Below, in pieces: positions 1-33,258 of a DNA stretch of 64,000 nt. A model generated the notes under the pieces. The model saw nothing but the letters and a program-made list of their open reading frames with translations. It was not told the origin of the DNA and did not search any database. Location of the stretch: positions 19,079,501-19,143,500 of the forward strand of contig CM076955.1 in the NCBI GenBank assembly GCA_039566865.1. The letters run 5' to 3'. A program made the position numbers and the translations under genes. Numbering within the stretch: the stretch's first letter is position 1; each line of letters starts with the position of its first letter. The DNA is from Aurelia coerulea. Lineage: Eukaryota; Cnidaria; Scyphozoa; Semaeostomeae; Ulmaridae.

Positions 1-552
1 TCTCTCTCTCTCTCTTTGTCTTTTCTCTTGCTGGTCTGGATTAAAGATGGTTCTTTATGGACGATCTTCAAGAATAGACAGAATCAACGACTTGCTTCAC
101 AATGCTCCTCCATAGCGTCCTGTTCTTGGCCAAAACCAAGTAAATAACATGATTCGCACTCATAATGTCCAAACAGTTGCTACAACTGTACACTGTACAC
201 AAAATATTTTTGAGTGTGATAGGAAAATTAACCGTTTCTTATAAGCGGTTTCTTATAAAAAAAATGAGTGTAGTTTCTTATAATCCAGTTTCTTATTTAC
301 ATTATTCATTGAGAGATATGTTGCAGAGCTGCAATGTGCCCATCTGCGACCTTTCTTGGGCGCTATCGTACTGGAGACCTCTCTCTGTGGTGTGGGCCTA
401 AGTTTCTTTCACTTAGAACTTATCATGAAAGCCAGACTAATGCCAGTGTATGCCCATTGTGGTACACTGAGCAAAATCATTGCCCATTGCTGGTATCTGA
501 GATAACGATACTCAGTTTCTTATTTTTTCAAACAGTTCTCTGTCTGCCGATT

Positions 553-845
553 GTGCCTGGCCTGGCACTTTCGTGTCCCCAGAACAAGATTCAGAATCAC
601 ATTCAGATTCAACAAATGAAGGAAACATTGCCCCCATTATTCCCTGTTACATGATATCGAGCCCAAACCTAAAATAAAAACAAGCTATGGTATCCAACTA
701 TTGTTTAGAGAACTTTCCAAAAATGTCCCCCCTGGGAGCTTTGTGCAAATTTTTCAAGGTTTCCTTCATTTGTTGAATCTGATTTTGAATCTGAATGTGA
801 TTCTGAATCTGAATCTTGTTCTGGGACACGAAAGTGTGCCTGGCA
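553..845. repeat. Inverted repeat (foldback)
   Basis: The arms at about 553-628 and 757-845 are near reverse complements (GCCTGGCACTTTCGTGTCCC against GGGACACGAAAGTGTGCC), with about 130 bp between them. A short GATTCTGAATCTGAATGTGA-like run is expanded in the right arm. The form fits a foldback MITE; no target duplication was found. Confidence 0.6.
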
Positions 846-1977
846 TATGATGCTGCCAGTGCTTGCAAGCAACCCTTCCCAGTTTCCCAGTTCATGGCAT
901 TTGAGTCATGCATATATATATATATATCCTGGCTCATACCTGTAATGCCAAATTCTGCAATTTTTTGTGAAATATTTGCAAATAAAATTTTTTTATCATT
1001 TATTTGCCAGCATCATTTTTTGTCATGGATGAGCTTGAAAGAAATTCAGGCCAAAAGGTCCTTCTTCCCTATGATGTGGGGGGGGGGGGGTCAGGAGACT
1101 GCTTTTTTCGTGCCCGTTAACATCTAATGTTTGGAACCCTGACACGCATATCAGGGAATGTGGTATAACTCATATGAACAACCATCCACACTTATACCGA
1201 GAATGTGTTTACAGTTATGGACTTCAATGCTTATATTACCCAAATGTCTGCAAAGGGAACATGGTGTGACCACATTATTATTAAGGCAGTTGCTAATGCA
1301 TTCCATTGTATCATTAACATCAGTCACATTTTCCAAGGATGCAATTCTAGTAAAACCTGATGGGGTTGAACAAGTCTGTGATTTAGTATTTTTCTTATAG
1401 GCTTTATCCCAGAAGTACACTATGTATCAACAATATGTCTCATTCGAAATTCTTCTCCAGTTCGTAAAAACCTAATTAACATCAAAAGGAAACTGACAGT
1501 GACAGAAAAAAGAAAATCAAGACTGTATGCCAAACAATCAAGCCAGAGAGACTGGTAAAACATAAGAATTGTGAAAACTACTATTCTATTACAGACAATT
1601 TCTTGGCTTTTTATAGTTTATACTTGTCATTGATTTATGTGAATGCTACCTATATAGTTTTGATAGCAAGCACTGAAGTATTAGCATCATCAGTTACAAT
1701 TACGAAGTACTAAAACCCTCACAAATATATCACAGACTTTACTTCATGTGCACAGGATATAGTGTCAACAGACCTCTTTCAAACTCTACACCTGCAGTTT
1801 CTTATTTAAAAAAGTAATACTTTATTCATCATTGGTTTCTCGTATCATATTACTCCAAAGGTACTTGAGCAATGTTTACAAATTGGAAGGGCAGCAAACT
1901 CTTCATCCGACAGGACGTAAACATGAAGCTATTTATAGAACCATGGTAGAACTCATAAAAAACTCGTAAGAAACTCA

Positions 1978-2060
1978 GGCCCCGTCCACACGTATACGTT
2001 TACGTTTGTAGTGGACGCAATGTGTAAACGCACACCAATGTATTACGTATTGACGGGGCC
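1978..2060. mobile_element. 83-bp MITE, Harbinger-like by its 3-bp target duplication
   Basis: The ends are GGCCCCGTC and GACGGGGCC, flanked by TCA at 1975-1977 and 2061-2063. It interrupts a copy of the interspersed family with TAAGAAACTC on the left and ACTCAAGATCTGAT on the right. The superfamily rests only on the 3-bp duplication and could be wrong. Confidence 0.6.
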
Positions 2061-2767
2061 TCAACTGAGAACTCAAGATCTGATCGTTTCAAGAAACTTT
2101 CAGAAGGGACTCAAATTCTTTTAGTTTCCTATCAAAAAATACATGCATTCCAGTGTACCAACAAGGAACGCGGCAGATACAACTGTACTGTGTATTGCCC
2201 GGTCTTGCCCAGGCCTATAGAAGAGCCCTCACTGCGATGGTTTCTTGGTGCATATGTATCTACCTCTGCGAAGGTGCAAGTAGAGCACCTTCGCGCTTCT
2301 AAGCTACGGCAACGGCAGAAGGACACTGCCAATAGACACGGTTGTTGTACGAACTACACAAATTCTGTTTTATAACCCATGGTTTTTCTAACAATTAGAT
2401 AAAACCGGGTAACTCGGTACCAAACTCTGACAATTTGAAATCTGATAATTCTAAGAAACTTAACGGGGGGGGGGGGATTTTCCCTATCGACAGTGCTTTT
2501 GAGTTACTTAACTTACCGAAGTTTAGGCTTTATTGTAAAAACTAAAAGCATAACATGTTTGAACGAATGGGCCGAAAAGCTGCAAATGCTGCAAATAGCA
2601 AATGGTCGTAGCCAATGTATCAAAGTTTCTCAACCTTACTTAACCTTTCTTAACCAAAGTTTCTCAAGCTGTAGTTTCTTTTGAGCGGCTTCTCATCAAA
2701 TGATGCGTGTATTTATAGCAGTAATATGTTAACAAAACAACGTATGCAATATATATTTCTCCAAACA

Positions 2768-24835
<22,068 letters not shown>

Positions 24836-24904
24836 TTCAGAATCCCTTTGCAGGCTCGAAAGTAATATTGCTGAAACGAAATGATCCTCCACTTTTAAGA
24901 CTAT

Positions 24905-25086
24905 ACTGTGAAGGTGAATGCGATTTACAGCGCCAAGCACTTCACAGGAATGGAGAAGACCTACTCAAGTCTGCGACCCCTTGTCATGACGCTCAAGTGG
25001 TTGGACTCTACCTCAGATCAAGCCCTGTCCATTTGAATTTTCTGGCTGCAGATCCCGAGGATTACACCACTGTGCCACAGCACCTT
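24905..25086 (-). mobile_element. tRNA-derived SINE, copy 1 (diverged)
   Basis: On the minus strand it starts GGTGCTGTGGCACAGTGGTG (A-box-like TGGCACAGTGG) and continues AATCCTCGGGATCTGCAGCC. It matches the better copy at 26501-26690, including the tail words CTTGAGCGTCATGA and TTGGCGCTG. The B box is decayed. It lies just upstream of the ERCC6 first coding exon. Confidence 0.6.
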
Positions 25087-25268
25087 ATATCAGACAGGTC
25101 AAAATAATTTAGCAATTTGCCCCATAAATAATCCAAAAAAGTGAAATAATAACAGATTGCTCCATGTGACAAGGGAGCAAGATATACATTTTGAAACACA
25201 CTGTCTGCTTGCTGCACCTATTTTTGTGTAATTACTGTTACCACATTTCATGGAAACAGCATCTTTCT

Positions 25269-25903
25269 AAGTGAGTCAAAAAAGGCCAGACGTTTGAAAG
25301 GCTACAGCTACTCCCTGAATATCTACTGTAAGCAACAATATTTTACAATATCTAGTTGGATAGCTAACATGTTCAATAATTTTTAGAATTTTTCCTGGCT
25401 GAAATTGGTCATTCCGTTAAGAATTTACAAGGGATTTTCTAAAAAATGTCCCTTCAAGAAACCTGGAGAAACATGCTAAAATCATGAGTAAAGCTTCCCT
25501 AGTGAGTTAACCTTACAGCAATGACTTGAGAATGCTTTAGCACGTGCTATGCTCTTGGGGGATGAAAAAATCTTCCCCCTAGTATGAATAACTTATTCAG
25601 GGGGATTTCACTCTCCCAAGAGCACAAAATGCATGAATGCATGCAAGTGTCATTGTTGCTGGGAAGGGAAAAAAAGGGAAATTTTGTTTGTTGTTTTCCT
25701 CCGTTTTTGTAGGTTTTCGAAAGGTGCTTTCTGTAGAAAATCTTTCATACCGACAGGAAGGAATGGCTGATTGAAGCCGGGTAAATTACTGAACCTCATT
25801 GGACATATTGGGAATAAAACAAGACAGTTTTCAATATTATTGCTTTGATATTGACAGAGTAGCATTTTTTCAAACGCGGGAACTTTTTACTGATTCACCC
25901 GGT
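25269..25903. mobile_element. 640-bp MITE family, copy 2
   Basis: Ends are GTGAGTCAAAAAAGGCCAGA and, at the right, GGAACTTTTTACTGATTCAC. It is continuous across the site where copy 3 carries an insertion, so it gives the empty site. It lies upstream of ERCC6. Confidence 0.7.
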
Positions 25904-25945
25904 ATTCTTTTATCTACTACGTACCTATCGTATTTTAGTCTTTAA

Positions 25946-26284
25946 AGGGGCTGGGTCACGTAACCATAAACAAATCTGTTATCTTTATAATCTATATTGT
26001 TGCCCGCACGCGCCGGCACGCGCCCATTGTGTTCTGCACAGATTTTGGTGGATGGGGTGAATCCACGATAAAGTTACTGCTAAAAATCCATCAATGAATA
26101 TCTTTGCAATCTTACAAGATATGGTTGTTTCGTTTGTTTTTCTCTGAAGTTCAAGAGTTCATCTTCAAAATAGCACTTTCATTTTAAGAAAAATAGTGGG
26201 AAATCTGCGTGATATGGCCTGTCAAAAAAACTGCAAAATCGCCGTTTCGAAGGAAGTTTGTTTACTTTACGTGACCCAGCCCCT
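25946..26284. mobile_element. 339-bp TTAA-flanked MITE (AGGGGCTGGGTCACGTAA ends)
   Basis: The left end AGGGGCTGGGTCACGTAA and right end TTACGTGACCCAGCCCCT are exact inverted repeats, each flanked by TTAA (25942-25945 and 26285-26288). TTAA duplication is the piggyBac hallmark. A diverged copy lies at 53527-53848, against the LUC7L stop codon. Confidence 0.8.
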
Positions 26285-26500
26285 TTAAGGAAATGAGATT
26301 TATAGCAGGAATTATCTTATGACGCACAAAATTATCACTTCTAATGTTGGCACTGAATTTGGTTGTAGAGATCTCATCGAAAAGTGCCATTCGTTTTCTT
26401 GGGTTGGGTTGATTAGCTTGCAGTTTGAACATAAACATCCAGCTTTTCTTTCATGGCACTCGTCTTTGCGTGTGTAAAATTGGAAAAGAAGGAATTTCCA

Positions 26501-26690
26501 TTGGTGAAGGTGAAGTTGCGTTTTTCAGCGCCAAGCGCTGGGATCGCAGAAATAGAGCAGACCTAATTGAGTCCATGACCCCTATCATGACGCTCAAGTG
26601 ATGGGGTCCTACTGGGTATCGAACCCACTCTGCCTGACTGTTCTGGTTGCAAAGTCAGAGGATTACACGACTGCGCCACAACACCTCCAT
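26501..26690 (-). mobile_element. tRNA-derived SINE, copy 2
   Basis: Reverse strand: GTTGTGGCGCAGTCGTGTAA holds a pol III A box (TGGCGCAGTCG), and GTGGGTTCGATACCCAGTAG holds a B box (GGTTCGATACC). The body and the tail CTTGAGCGTCATGATAGGGG match copy 1. It is a SINE rather than a gene because it lacks a paired acceptor stem and continues into a non-tRNA body. Confidence 0.75.
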
Positions 26691-27480
26691 TTCGAAAAGA
26701 AAAGCTCATGCTTTAAAAAGCCTAATTCAACCATCATATTTCTACTTGCACACAGTCCCTAAATGCAAAGTGCATTGCGTCTTTTCTTCAAATCTAATCA
26801 GGTTTATTTTTTTTGTGGCCAAAAAGAAGTAAAAAATGATGGGCCTTTTTTCTTATTTGGCTTTCTTTTACCACTTTTTTATTATTCACCTTAGAAAAAT
26901 TACACATCTGCTAACATATCAAAGCAGTTCAAGTCGTCCACCATGAGCACCATGTTATCTTCAGCATCCAACTTTTCTTCGTCTTTCCCTTTCTTTCTGC
27001 TGCTGCAACTTTGCTGCCATTTCTCAACTTTTTAGGCCCAAAATCAATCTCTCTTTGTTGTGCCTCGAGTGTGTGAAATATTTCATAACATTGACGCAAC
27101 AGAGGCCAAGTGCTCCTCCGCGAAAATGAATTTCTTTTCTATTTTTACAACAACCTCCCTCGTTTCCCATATGTTATATGTTATACCTTTTTCTAGTCCC
27201 CCAGGCCTCCCCCAAATATTGAATCAAGTTTTTTTGGACCAAATCTAAGCACTCTTTGATTTTTTCGAACAGCTGGGATTGTGCTTCCTTTGTGTATTGG
27301 GGTTTTTCGGCAACTGCATACTTTTTTTCGTTTACTAGTCAAAGCAGACCTTATTTCACTCGTTTTCTTCTTAATTGTTTCAATATTTTCGATTGAATTT
27401 GTTTCAATTTTATGCTTTTCTGCAATTTTCTTCTATTTCTCCTGGATTCGGCTGTTCCTGAGGGTTCCTAAGAAAGAAAA
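26691..27480. other. Intergenic DNA, nothing recognised
   Basis: AT-rich sequence with short unsupported frames; no inverted repeat or gene homology was seen. Confidence 0.4.
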
Positions 27481-27611
27481 CTTCTCTAACTGGGAAAACA
27501 AATGTTTTGTGGGTAAGGCCGAAAAGTCGGAGATGTCGGAGATGTCGGAGATGTTGGAGCAATTTCTCAAACTTTTTCATCTCTGACTTTTCGTTTTTTC
27601 CCTATATGCTA

Positions 27612-28205
27612 TAAACGAAAAGTCGGAGATGTCGGAGCAGGGATTTTTCTCCCTTAATTCAGTAAATTCTGATTGTAAAATGCCCTTCTTCTAAGGTAGC
27701 TTCCCACGCTTTGTAGCAGTGTTGTTAGAAAATAGCCTCGGAGATTTTCCTCCGACTTTTCGTTTTTCCCCTATATGCAATAAACGAAAAGTCGGAGATG
27801 TCGGAGCAGGGATCTTTCTCCCTTAAAATCTGTAAATTCTGATTGTAAAATGCCCTTCTTCTAAGGTAGCTTCCTACGCTTTGTAACAGTGTTGTTAGAA
27901 AATAGCCTCGGAGATTTTCCTCCGACTTTTCGTTTTTCCCCTATATGCAATAAACGAAAAGTCGGAGATGTTGGAGCAGGGATTTTTCTCCCTTAATTCA
28001 GTAAATTCTTATTTTTAAAATGCCCTTCTTCTAAGGCAGTTTCCCACGGTTTGTAGCAGTGTCGTTCGAAAATAGCCTCTGAGATTTTCCTCCGACTTTT
28101 CGTTCTTCCCCTATATGCTATAAACGAAAAGTCAGAGATTTCGGAGAAGGGATTCTGACTGTAAGATGCCCTTCTTCTAAGGCAGTTTTTTATGCTCGAT
28201 TGCAT
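27612..28205 (+). repeat. 170-bp tandem repeat, left arm of a large inverted array
   Basis: Units start with TAAACGAAAAGTCGGAGATG at about 27612, 27781 and 27951, with a diverged start at 28121, a constant 169-170 bp. Each unit includes CCCTTCTTCTAAGG, AGCAGTGTTGTTAGAAAATA and CTCCGACTTTTCG; the last word is the inverse of the unit start. The final unit is truncated near 28205. Confidence 0.9.
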
Positions 28206-28218
28206 TTAAGCTCTAAAG

Positions 28219-28280
28219 GTTGGAAGGAAGGAAGGAAGGAAGGAAGGAAGCAAGGAAGCAAGGAAGCAAGCAAGGAAGGG
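28219..28280. repeat. (GGAA)n purine microsatellite between the array arms
   Basis: GGAAGGAAGG units decaying to GCAAGGAA. Together with about 28281-28494 it forms the spacer of the inverted array. Confidence 0.85.
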
Positions 28281-28494
28281 GGCTTTGGGAGAGGGGTGCT
28301 AGAACCCGCAAACCCGGACAAAAATTAGAAAGAAACCCGGGAGGAAAAATTTCAAAACCGGGAACACCACTTCTGAACAAAAAGTTCCGATTTTCGTCAG
28401 TAATCTTACTGTAATCTTTGATGATTATATCATACATTTTCGTTTTAACGGACACTCTGTGCATCGTATATAAATATACAGAAGGACACTGGGA

Positions 28495-29118
28495 AACTGC
28501 CGGGAAACTGCCTCAGAAGAAAAGCATTATACAATCAGAATTTACTGATTTAAAGGGAGAAAGATCCCTGCTCCAACATCTCTGACTTTTCGTTTATAGC
28601 ATATGGGGGAAAAACGAAAAGTCGGAGGAAAATCTCCGAGGCTATTTTCTAACAACACTGCTACAAACCGTGGGAAACTGCCGTAGAAGAAGGGCATTTT
28701 ACAATCAGAATTTACAGATATAAAGGGAGAAAAATCCCTGCTCCAACATCTCCGACATTTCGTTTTTTGCATATAGGGGAAAAACGAAAAGTCGGAGGAA
28801 AATCTCCGAGGCTGTTTTCTAACAACACTGCTACAAAGCGTGGGAAACTACCTTAGAAGAAGGGCATTTTACAATCAGAATTTACAGATTTAAAGGGAGA
28901 AAAATCCCTGCTCCAACATCTCCGACTTTTCGTTTTTTGCATATAGGGGAAAAACGAAAAGTCGGAGGAAAATCTCCGAGGCTATTTTCTAACAACACTG
29001 CTACAAAGCGTGGGAAACTGCCTTAGAAGAAGGGCATTTTACAATCAGAATTTACTGAATTAAGGGAGAAAAATCCCTGCTCCGACATCTCCGACTTTTC
29101 GTTTATAGCATATAGGGA
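28495..29118 (-). repeat. 170-bp tandem repeat, right (inverted) arm of the array
   Basis: The same unit as 27612-28205 but reversed: CTCCGACTTTTCGTTT recurs near 28587, 28757, 28927 and 29094. The two arms could form a hairpin with a stem of about 600 bp. Confidence 0.9.
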
Positions 29119-29236
29119 AAACATAAGATCCTTTTGGATGATTACAAAGTCTGTCCTGAGCTAAGCAAGCATAAGAATATCTGAATATTGATTTCTTCAC
29201 AACTCCAAATGATCGTTGATGCTGTTTTTAGCTACA

Positions 29237-30001
29237 GTCAGAGAGATGAGTGTTGCTGCTAAAGTCGTCTTCAATGTAAAGTCAAGCCCCTTGTATAAGG
29301 ATAAGAATCGCATGAAAAGCAATATTTTGATATTTACATCAAGCGAGGATGATACGCAAAAAATCAAAAGTCATTACCCCTAGTTTTTTTTAGTTCGCGC
29401 ATTTAACTATTGGTGGATCTTTCTCGATGTCATGTGAGATTTACCATAACGCAAACTTGCTTATGCAGAGCCCTACAGAACTTTTCAATTGTTGCTATTC
29501 GCAGGCGTCTAATTTGGGGCAAGCGGTCACGAAGATAACCTCAGTGCAATTTGCTGGGATTCTGCACCTTTCCTCTCCACTTCACCTGCGACGTTTGCAT
29601 CTGTAGCTGTATTAGAGGGGGGTCCCTCTACCTTTGGTGACGCTGCGAGTGATAGCCTCTGTGCAGGCCGCCGGTTACATCATCCTCTAAAGTTGACTTA
29701 TTTGCATAGTGAATACTAGACTGATTATATGTTCGTAGGTTATCGCTATTGATAGGCTGATGGACGCTATAACTACCTCAACTGGAGCGACAACAACAAC
29801 ATTAATTCACTTCAATTAGATGAGCGTAAGTTGCGGGTCCTTATGTAGTGAGGCTAAGTGAATACTATCAATGAGCGGCTAATGATGAGTTCGTTCTAGA
29901 AAACGATTGTTTTAACATAATTAAGCTGCTAATGAAGTCAAGAACGTGCCAATTCTGGTTAAATTTGTTATTGCGTCAGGGTAAACATCTTGGTGATTTA
30001 T
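29237..30001 (+). repeat. Tandem duplicated unit, copy 1, left part
   Basis: From GATGAGTGTTGCTGCTAAAG to AACATCTTGGTGATTTAT it matches copy 2 (36973-38219). Its continuation, starting CCATCTTATGGTGTCAAATC, now lies at 36769-36972, on the other side of the retroelement. The unit's nature is unknown; no protein is recognised in it. Confidence 0.8.
29718..29856. mobile_element. 139-bp SINE-like insertion with 10-bp target duplication
   Basis: It is flanked by AGTGAATACT at 29708-29717 and 29857-29866. Copy 2 of the host unit (near 37885) has one diverged target (ATGAGTACT) and no insert. The insert contains GGAGCGACAACAACAACATT and ends CCTTATGTAGTGAGGCTA, matching 7965-8095 and 11305-11420. 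Class uncertain. Confidence 0.65.
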
Positions 30002-30203
30002 ATACCGGTTAGACAATGGTTTAACCGCAGTTAATACAACCAGAGAAAATAGGTTCCCATCTGCGCAGTTTCGAGCGGGGGCTTGGCCTCTGCGCAGGTC
30101 AGGCCATTTACCTCGTGGGCAGCAGATCAAATTACTCCCCGTTATAAATTTGATTTCTATGACATGTTCTAGAATTCATTTTGGGATGGATTGCATCGTT
30201 TTC
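30002..30203 (+). repeat. A1 split direct repeat of the retroelement
   Basis: Begins ATACCGGTTAGACAATGG and ends at GGATTGCATCGTTTTC; repeated as A2 at 36356-36557. Confidence 0.9.
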
Positions 30204-30719
30204 TTCAAGTTTAGAGATTCTTTATGCGCAAGAATTTATATGCATGTCAATTTTATAGCCCTGGCGAGCGAAGTCTGGTGTTCCAGAGTGCTGTACTTGT
30301 GTTTTCATGCCAATCATCGAGCTTTGTGGCATCGGATTGGGACACAACAGGAAGGTTAGGCCGTTTAGGCCATGTATAAACAAAGATGAGACTTTTTGAG
30401 GTGTTATCGCTGTGGTGTGAGCTGTTCAAGTCGCTGTTTTGGTGAGACTGTTCCGAATAAATTCTTCCTGTGCTAGAATTATTTCTGCCAATATACTCGT
30501 CTGTTTTGAAAAGCCTAAACAAAGTTGAAAGTTTGGTGATCGATTATTATAAATATAGATGGATGGGAGACAACAATGTCAATGAAGGTTCTGCAGGGAG
30601 GTCTTTGATCTTCTTCCGGACCGATAAGACAGCAGCAACGGAGGGGGGGGGGAGTGTCACTGCCCCTTCCTTCAGCCAGCAGTTGCTTTTATCATCAGGA
30701 GCTGGTTTTACAGGCTCGC

Positions 30720-31500
30720 AGAATAATTTAATTCCGCACTCAAGTCGACAAGCAAGTTGTTTAATTTAATTGCAGTAGGACTCAAGGTAGTTAATGAATG
30801 AGCCCAATCAATGTGAATATTTTCATTGACATAGTCGGGTTTTATCTCCACGCACAAGTCGAGGAGCAAGTCGTTTATTGTTATGGTCAATCCAACGAAG
30901 GAGCCTAGGAATGTGAATATAGTGCTTGTTTTTCTGCGTTCTCAAGTCGATGAGCAAATTGATGGGACTCGAGACTCAAGTCTATAAGCCCAGTTACGTA
31001 TGAATTTATTGTTTATGTTTCCGTGTGTTTTATGCTCAAATGGATGAGTAAGTTATTTGATTTAATGGGACTCAATTCAATGAGCCCAATAAGGAGAATG
31101 TATTGTTGCTGTGATGAGTTATTATTTAATGCAAGGGACTATAGTCTATGAGGTCATTGTGAATAATTTGTTTGCTTTTTCTGCATGTTCAAGTTGATGA
31201 GCAGGTTAGTTGATTTAATTTTGAATGGGACTCCAGTTTATGAGCCCAGTGTGATTATTTTGTTTATTATTGCTGCATGCTCCAGTCAATTGCCAGCAAT
31301 TTGATTTAAAGGGCCTCAAATGGATGGGCTCAGTGTGGATATATTGTTCACTTTTTCTGCACGCTCATGTTGATGCACAAGTTACTTAATTCAACGGGAC
31401 TCGTGTTTATGAGCCCAGTGTTGATATATTGTTTATTTTTCTTCCACAGGCTCTTGTTGATGAGCAAGCTATTTAATTTAAGGCAATTTGTCCTCTTTGA
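30720..31500 (+). repeat. Degenerate 85-100 bp minisatellite inside the retroelement
   Basis: About eight diverged units share the order GGGACTCAAGTCTATGAGCC, then CAGTGTGAATAT, then TTGTTTATTTTTCTGCA, then CTCAAGTTGATGAGCAAGTT. Starts of GAGCCC-like words near 30801, 30901, 30987, 31082, 31240, 31328 and 31412 set the period. One stray unit lies near 31690. Confidence 0.75.
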
Positions 31501-31884
31501 TGAATGAAAATGAAACCGATAAAGATCTCTATTGTATATTCCAGAAGTTGGCGTTAATTCGCTTATTCAAAGAAATCAGGGTCATAGAGACTCAGTGATG
31601 CATGAATTTAGCTGCAGCGTAAATAAGGTAAATAAAGCAGTAACCAAGGTCAGAACAATAGGGGACAGATTGCTTTTGAATGGACTCAAATCAGTGAGCC
31701 TGCGTGGGAATATACTGTTTATTTTCTTTGGACCTGCCAGATATAATTGATAATTATCTTCAGGAGGAAATTTGATAAGTAGCCAGACCTTCGGATGTTC
31801 CTCCTTCATCGGATTTACATGTCAAGTTTAGTTGATGACTCGGACACAGAGGTTTTGCATGAAGCTGTACCAGAAGCTTTGACC

Positions 31885-32240
31885 ATGATAAGGAAATAGG
31901 TCAGGGCGCTATGCTGGCCAAGTTTGACTTCAAGAGGCCTTACAGATGGTGACCCTTTTCTGTAGTACAGTGCCCTCTTCTTGCCAGGCCTTCCCTATGG
32001 GACTGAACCCCTAGCACCGATATAACATCAATGGGATGGACACCTTGGATCTAGGACTGCGGCTCCCTGATGAGAAGCTACTAAAAGTTTGCACAGCTCT
32101 TTCTACACTACCTGGGATAAGGAAATACATGGTATGGAAAATGAGTTGCTATCACTGATTGCTTTACTACAGCACTGTGGTCAGGCTATTGTCTTGGGAA
32201 AACCCTTCCTTAGGCGCTTACTTGATCCGGTACATTCTAC
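31885..32240 (+). pseudogene. DIRS-type reverse transcriptase / RNase H remnant
   Basis: Interrupted frames give GAMLAKFDFKRPYR, then FPMGLNP, then TLDLGLRLPDEKLLKVCTAL, then ALLQHCGQAIVLGKPFLRRL. In order these resemble the RT palm, the LP-GL-P loop and the RT/RNase H connection of DIRS/Ngaro polyproteins. Stops and frameshifts make it non-functional. Confidence 0.6.
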
Positions 32241-32349
32241 ATAGCTGGCCCTGATGTGCATACAGTCTCATTAATGATACCAGAGTGGTTGCTGCATCAG
32301 CTAACTTTTCCACAGTGGACAGTTGCTGGCAAGGATTACTAAGCAATGC

Positions 32350-33258
32350 CCTATCTACTAATACCAAATGAATTTATTCCTCTGCCCAGGAATTGATTTG
32401 TTACTTTTGTTTTGGTGAACAGATCGATTTTGCGCATAAAATGGGTCTCTATGTCCAGCTTTGAAATCATCATTGCGGCATTTTATTGGAAAACTGAGCA
32501 AAACTTGCCAAACATCAATGCTGAAGGTGAGTCTAGCAGCAATTCGTACCTTGCAGGTGTCAGGAGGGTTTCCTGACCCTTTCTTAAATCTTCCACTGAT
32601 ACCCTGTGTTATTGAGGGTTTTTGTTGTCCAAGGAGTATAAAGAAAGGTCCTGCAAAGCTCACAATATGAATCTTTTGTTTTAAATTAGAGGGCTGCAGA
32701 ATTTACAGTCCCAAGTTCAGGTTTTATCCAGTAATGTGCCTTTATCAGTTTCACATGTTTGCGCTGACAGGGCACAAGTCCCAAGTGTGGCAATCATACA
32801 CCTTGCAGGTTTGAAAACTGATCAGTTTGGGGAGGGATGCTCAGTCCTACTCCCTCAATCCGATTCTTCTTTGTGCCCAGGAATAGCCATCTCATGACTT
32901 ACCTTGCAGTTTGTGGAATGACTTTGGGTCCACAATTTGTGTACTAAGATGGATCACCATCGTCCAAGTGCAAATGGAACAAGACGTTGCAGCTACTTCA
33001 TACAGCAGGAGGGCAGGGTCACTTCACCCTCACAGCTTCCGCATGGGTGCCGCCACTACAGCTGCTTCATTAACATTTCCAGACTATCAAGCTTTTACCA
33101 CTGGATCAAGCTTAGGTCGTTGGTCAAGCGAAGCCTGTCAAGCTTATACCAAACTGCCTCAAAATCGTCTCATTTCAGCATCAAACCTTTGGCTTTGGCA
33201 GATCACTCAATGGCATCTGAGCATTTTACACAAATTAAGATTAGTAGACTTTTGTTAA
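32350..33258 (+). pseudogene. Tyrosine recombinase remnant of the retroelement
   Basis: The frame at 32461-32670 resembles the core-binding domain (VSLAAIRTLQVSGGFPDPF). The frame at 32911-33258 holds the catalytic end: HSFRMGAATTAAS with the His-x-x-Arg pair, then LGRWSSEACQAYTK with the conserved Trp and the candidate nucleophile Tyr. The frames do not join without stops. Confidence 0.75.

Larger units (their letters stand above)
1..2767. other. Intergenic DNA downstream of ERCC6
   Basis: No gene recognised. It holds an inverted repeat at 553-845, an 83-bp MITE at 1978-2060, degenerate copies of an interspersed family rich in AGTTTCTTATAAGAAA-like words (about 165-340, 1920-2130, 2640-2690), and G homopolymers near 1078 and 2465. 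Overlapping ORFs of 80-89 codons on both strands at 1151-1420 resemble nothing I know. Confidence 0.6.

Noticed and set aside
1151..1420. 89-codon minus-strand frame with several Cys and His residues
   Set aside because: An equally open frame lies on the opposite strand, there is no known motif, no splice context and no neighbour support.
28213..28464. 83-codon frame ending in CFLASFLPSFLPS-like repeats
   Set aside because: It is the translation of the (GGAA)n microsatellite.
29921..30130. 69-codon frame repeated at 36263-36484
   Set aside because: The repeat reflects the A1/A2 terminal repeats of the retroelement rather than a duplicated gene.
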